The notes below the pieces were generated by a model, which worked only from the letters and a program-made list of their open reading frames with translations, did not search any database and had not been told where the DNA came from. From an uncultured Clostridia bacterium (GTDB taxonomy: Bacteria > Bacillota > Clostridia > Christensenellales > CAG-917), in assembly GCA_934233745.1 (NCBI GenBank), contig CAKQGN010000003.1, forward strand, positions 1-64,000: a DNA stretch of 64,000 nt, given 5' to 3'. This document shows, piece by piece, positions 39,001 to 45,000 of the stretch. The number at the start of each line of letters is the position of its first letter. Position 1 is the first letter of the stretch. The position numbers and the translations under genes were made by a program.

Positions 39001-42000
39001 GTCGGGCATAAACGTTGCAAGAACGAATGCAATCAACGCTCTTGTGATTTGGATTTGGAATTGAGCGTCGCTGTATGCCAAAAGGAGAACCGCGTCGCGT
39101 TCCGCAGAGCGTTGTACATCGTCGCTTGCGGTTTGTGCGCCGTTCTTTTCTTTGTCGTCTTTCTTGCCGAACTTGTCTACAACTTTCTTTGCAAAGTCAA
39201 CGAAGTTTTCGATCTTGGAATAGTTTTCGGCAGTGCCCACAACACCCGTGAGATCGAGATAGAACGTACCGCCGCTCAAATACATACCGCCGAGCACCTT
39301 GTCGTTGCCGCCTCCCATATTCTTTGCGGTGTCGTATTTTGCAAAATAACCGTCCGCGTTGACTTCGACAAATTCGATTGCGAGTTCAACCTTGTTCAAA
39401 TCGCTGTTTTTGATGAAATCGTCAAACGAGCCACCCGCCGCAAGACCTTGCAAATCGAGAGCCGCAAGATCGATGTTTGCGGACACCTTCAAGCCGATGC
39501 CTGCGTTGAATGCGGACATTGTTTGCAGATTGATGATCATATCGCGGAACGCGCTGGGAAGCAAGCCGCCCGCATTTACGACTTCCGCACTTGAAGAATT
39601 GAAGTAAATCAAGCCGCTTACGCTCAAAGAAACGTTTTGATCCTGATAGGTTTCCTGACCGCATCTTGCATAGAGCTTCACTTCGTTTGCCAAAGCATTG
39701 CGGGTTGTTTCGTTGCCGTCGGCGCCCTTTTCGGTGACGGTGATATTGCTGTCGACTCTCGTATAGAATTCGTTGCTTTGAGAATCGCCGTCGTTTTTGT
39801 TGACATAAAGATCTCTTTCCGCATCGTAAACGTATTCGCCGTTGGGATCGAGGTCATATCTGACGGAATACGCATATTGTTTGCCGTCTTCACCCTCTTT
39901 TACGGTTGCGAAAGAACGAGAATACATCTTTACGCCGGTGAGGTCTTCTTTGGTGTAGCGTTTTGTGCCTTCGGGCAAGACTTCGCCGTCGGCAATGAGT
40001 CTGTATTCGCCCGTCTTTTCGTCAAACACGTACGCACCCTTTGCGTCGATATTGAAGTTCGGCTTGCGATACATGCCCGTCTTGAGCAGATATTCGCCGT
40101 TTGCGTCCTCTTTGAAGGTGTAATAGATACCGTTGTTCTTCGGTTCTGTTTCTCTTTGATAGCTTTCGCCTCTAAAGCCGCCCAAAAGCGCGACTATGTT
40201 TGCGATATAGTCGTCAAGAGAGATAAATTCGAGTCTTTCGTCGTTGTCGAGGAGCGTTTGATACGTATCGACGCTTTCGAGGTCGACTTTTGCGTCAAGT
40301 CCGAGTCTGAGGTCGATAGAATACTGTTTGTTTGTGCCGTCTTCGTTCTTTTTGATCGGATCTTTCTTGTTTGCAAGAGCCAGTTTGAGTTGCAAAGCAA
40401 GCGCGTTGTCTATGCCGTATTCTGCAAACAAATCTGTCTGCGGATAGAGATAGAGTCCGCTTTGAGATTCATCGACAATGACGTTTTGCGAATCGATGTT
40501 TTGTTTGAGAAGCATCGAGAGCAGATCGTTGATGAAGTTGGAGCGAACGAATACGCCGAGATAGTCTATTCTGTTAAGCGAGCCTGTTTCCCAGGGCTTT
40601 GCGGCAAGAACGAGTTTGGAAACGATTGCGCTCACGACTTTTGCGATATTCAGACCTTTGCCCTGTTCGTCCGCAGCCGTTTGAGCGTCGGAGCCGGAAG
40701 AGCCGAGTTCCACGCCGAGTTTTGTAAGCACATCGAGAAGTCCGACCTGAACGCGAGGACCGTCAATGCCTGCCATGTCGACATACACGGTGTCTTTGAT
40801 GAGATAAATGTTCATCTTACCGTTGTCGCCGGGATGTTCATAATCGAAATCGATGCCGATTTGTGCCTCTATGCCGTTGAGGAGAGTTTTGAGGTCGAGC
40901 TTGCCAAAGTCGACTTTGGACAAATCTTCCAATCCCATCTCTTGCAAGTTGAGTCTTGCCTTGATGTCGAGTTTGAAGCCGTCGTCCATCTTGTCCGAAA
41001 GCATGAGGTTAAGACCGAGGCGTTTGAGCAACTCGCCGACGCTGAACTTGTCTTTTATCACTTCAAAACCGATTTCTTCGTTGTCGGTATTGATGCGAAT
41101 TTGCGGAAGCATGGTCGCAAGCAAGTCTTTGAGTCCGTCCATGCCGAGAAGAACGTTGAGCAACTCGTCAAATTCAAAACCGTCGCGGATATAGTGTCCG
41201 TTGTCGTCTTGAACGAATCTGTTGTCGTGCGCATTGAGAGAATATCTGTCCTTCGGCGAGAATGCAGCAAGCGTCTTTGCGTCGTCGACATACACATACG
41301 ATGCGCTCGCATAGTAGTCTACGATAAGGCTGAGGTCGAGCGTTATGATATGTGCGTTGTTAAGTTCCTGATAATACTTTCTCCAAGTTCCGTCTTCCGC
41401 TTCCACGTATTTGCCGTCCACAAGTTTGTATTTCTTGCCCGTGAAAGTCGGATCAGTGATTTCGACGTATTTTTCAATACCTTCTTTTGCTTTTTTGTCA
41501 ATTGCGTTGAACGCATTGCTTCCCTTGCCCGTTGCAAGATCGATACTGTCGATGCTTACGCCGAGAGAGAGAAGATTGCTGTCGATGTTGACGTCGATTG
41601 CGATAGAAGGATCGAGTTGCAAGTCGACGCCGACGGAAATGTCGAGGTCGAGTTTTTCGATAATATTTGCGATGTCGGTGCTGCCTTCGCCCTTTGAAGT
41701 GAGTGCGGCAATAAGTCCGACAAGCACGTTTTGCATGACGAGAACGCCGAGTTTGCCGTCGGCGATGTCAAGCACGAGTTGCATTTGCTCGTCTGCGCTC
41801 ACAGCCGCAACGCCGTCGGATGCGGTAGATGCGCCGGAGTTCTTGCTTGCAGACGAATTGAGATCGCCCAAAAGTTTGGTGATCGCGTCGCAAATGATCT
41901 CGCTGAGGTTGGTTTGTTCGATGTAGAACGGATCGCGACCGAGTGCGCCGAGATCAACGTAGATGTCGCCGCCGTCCACATAAACCGCTATTATATTTTT

Positions 42001-45000
42001 ATTTGTTACTTTATTCTTTATTTCAAGAACAATATTGCTGTCGTTCGGCTCGTTGAGAGCGAGGTTTGCGCCGACGCTGATTCCGATTTGATAATCTATG
42101 TCCTTGAACATATCCAAGCCGAGCTTCAAGCCGAGGTCTGCAAGGAACAAATCGAGGTATTTTTCAAGTCGAACCTGCTCGTCTTGTCCTTTGAGTTTGA
42201 GATCGAGTCCCAATTCAAGGTTGAGCGAGAGCGTGTCGAGATTTTCGACAGTGGTATAAATGGAACTGTCGAAATCCGCCGGCATAACGCCGTCCTCTTT
42301 GCCGAGTCCGAGATTGATCTCGGAGATTTCCAAGCCGAGATACACGGGATCGATTTGGAGATTGAGAGCAAGATTGTACTTCCACGTAAGAGCAAGATAG
42401 CTTCTGTCGGGGTTGAGCTTGATAAACTTGTCGGGATCGATTTTCTTGCCGGCAAGCATTTGTACGAGCGTTACGACAAGAGCTTCCGCAAAGTTGATTT
42501 GCACGCCCGACGAATCTATGCCGATATAGCCGATAACTCCGCCGAGTACCGAGCCGAGCACGCCCATAAGATCAATGCCGCCGTCACCCGCCGTCATCGC
42601 TGTGCCGCCGTTGCCGCCGTCGCCTTTGCCTTTAAGCAAACCGCCGAGTAATGCGCCGATGTTGATATTTGCAAGAGCGACGTGGAAATCGTTGCTCAAA
42701 TCGAGATATACCGTGCTGACAGCCTCGCCCTGAGCGTTTTCGCCCGTGCTTTGCAAGCGCAGAGCCAAAATGACGTTTTGCACTTTTTCGGCATTGGTCA
42801 TCTTGTCGATTTCTTTGATACTCTTGTTGTAAATTTCAATAGCTATATCGCTGTGAGAAGCAATATATGCGATGTCGAGAAGGCTTGCCGCCGTATAGAG
42901 TTTGTCGTTTTCAAACAAAGCGGAATTGTCATCGGTGACATTGACTTTGACATAGTTGTCGCCGACGAGGACATAGGCTTCGCCTCTGTAATTCTTTTCG
43001 GAAACTTCGCTCAGTGCGATTCCGCCCGCAACATATTGTTTGACGTATACGTCGCCTTCAAACGACTTGCGTTCTTCTTCCGTAAGAAGCGTGTATTTTG
43101 TTCCGTTGAGCTTGTACACCTCGACGAATTTGGCAAGATTTGCCAGTTCGGATGCGGCGTATTTGACAAATACCGCATTTTGAGTGAAGTCAATGGGAAC
43201 GTTCGGATTGAGATGTGCGTTGAGTGCGATACGGAATCCGATTTGCGCACCAACTTCCACAGGCACTTTGTACGTGAGCAGAAGCTGTCTGATGAATGAG
43301 TTGAGTTCGGGATTGCTCTCGTCAAGGAAATTTGCAATCCACTCGCCCACCGTCCAGGACTTGTTGCCTGCCTCTGCGCCGACGGTAAACGTGCCTTTAA
43401 GTTCCGCAAAGATTGTCGGCAATGCGATGTCGCCGTAATCGTTGAAAAGCGTTATATCTTCAAACACGTCGCTCGTATCGCCTTGCAAATAGGACGCCAA
43501 GGTTTGAGTCGCCTTGTTGTCGCGCACTATTTTGACAGGTTCCACAGAGTCGCCGCCAAGCGTGATATTGATAGGATTGAGCGTGGAGCCGTCATCTGTT
43601 CTGACGGTTGTACCGACATAAATCTCCGCTCCGCCGACAGATTGACCTGCCTCGTTGTTGACATCGACCGCAACTCTGACGGGTTTGTTGTCGAATTTAT
43701 CTTTTACGTTCGCCCAGGCTATTTGCGCCCATGCGGTGAGTTCGTTTGCGTCGACTCCGATAAGTTGATAGATAATATCCGTCAATCCTTTTGCGATTTG
43801 AAGTTTCACGTTGTCGGAAGAAAGCGTTGCGATAACGTCAAGCGCAAGAGCTTTTTTGGCGGCTTGATCGTTTGTGCCGGTTTCATCCGCAGTCATTGCG
43901 TCCGCACCGGTGCCGCCGTTGACGATAACGGTGGAATCCTTTGCGAGCAATGCGAGAATGACCTCATAGAGGTCAACGTCGGTTTTTACTTTGTCAAGGC
44001 CGAAGTTCTTTGCGTCGATATAAAGCGAACCGCCGGTGTAGTAAAGGCCGAGCAAAACCTTGCGTTCTTCCTCGAATTTCTTGCCCGTAAGTTCTATCAA
44101 CAATTCGCTGACGTTGCCTTTTGTATTGATTTGAGGCGCGCCGAATAAGTAGTCGATAATCGGCGACAAGTCGAGTTGTCCCGCCACTCTCAATTCGTAG
44201 TTGAGCGACATCTTCTCGTCAAACGCGAGCGTTGCTTTGGTTATATTTTCTTCTTGATACGTACCTTTTGAATCTTTATAGTACAATTTGCCGTTGTAAT
44301 CGGAAGGAACGGGATTGCTATCGGTGATTTCGATATATTTGCCGTCTTTGAGATAGTGCGTTCCTTTGCCGAAAACAAGTTCCTTTGCGCCTTGATCCGC
44401 ATGGAAATCAAGACCGAGAGTGAGGTCGATTCCGACAAACGGATATTCCAGAATCTCGGTAAATTCGTCTGCGTTGCGACCGTCGCCGACAAGATAATTC
44501 GTTGCCTTATCGTTCAAGCCTGCCGACAAACCGTTGAGCGCGACGTTGACGTTGACGTTGTTGCCCAAAGACACAAACACGCCGAGTTGAAGTTCGGGGA
44601 GATTGAGCCCGTCGTTGAGCGCAATGCGGATTCCTCCGTCGAAATCCGTGTTTGCGAATTCAATCTTGACGCCGTCGATGTTGAGCAAATCGAGCACTTG
44701 TTCAAAGAGATTGGAAGCAAGTGCTATTTCGAGCGCGTGATTGCCGAGTTTGAAACCGTCGATAATGCCTGCCACAAAACCGAGAACGGCATTTATATCC
44801 GTTCCGCCCTCGCCCTTGTCGGTATCGTCCGCCGTGAGAGCCTGACCGCTTCCGGAGCCGCTTGAACCGACGCCGAGAGAATCGAGAAGTTCTTTTGCAT
44901 TGACTTTGATTTCTTTAATGTTGATGCAAAGAATATCGGCTTTGAGGTAAATCCAGCCGTCTTGCAAATAGAGTGCAAGCACCTCTTCTTTGTTCGATTG

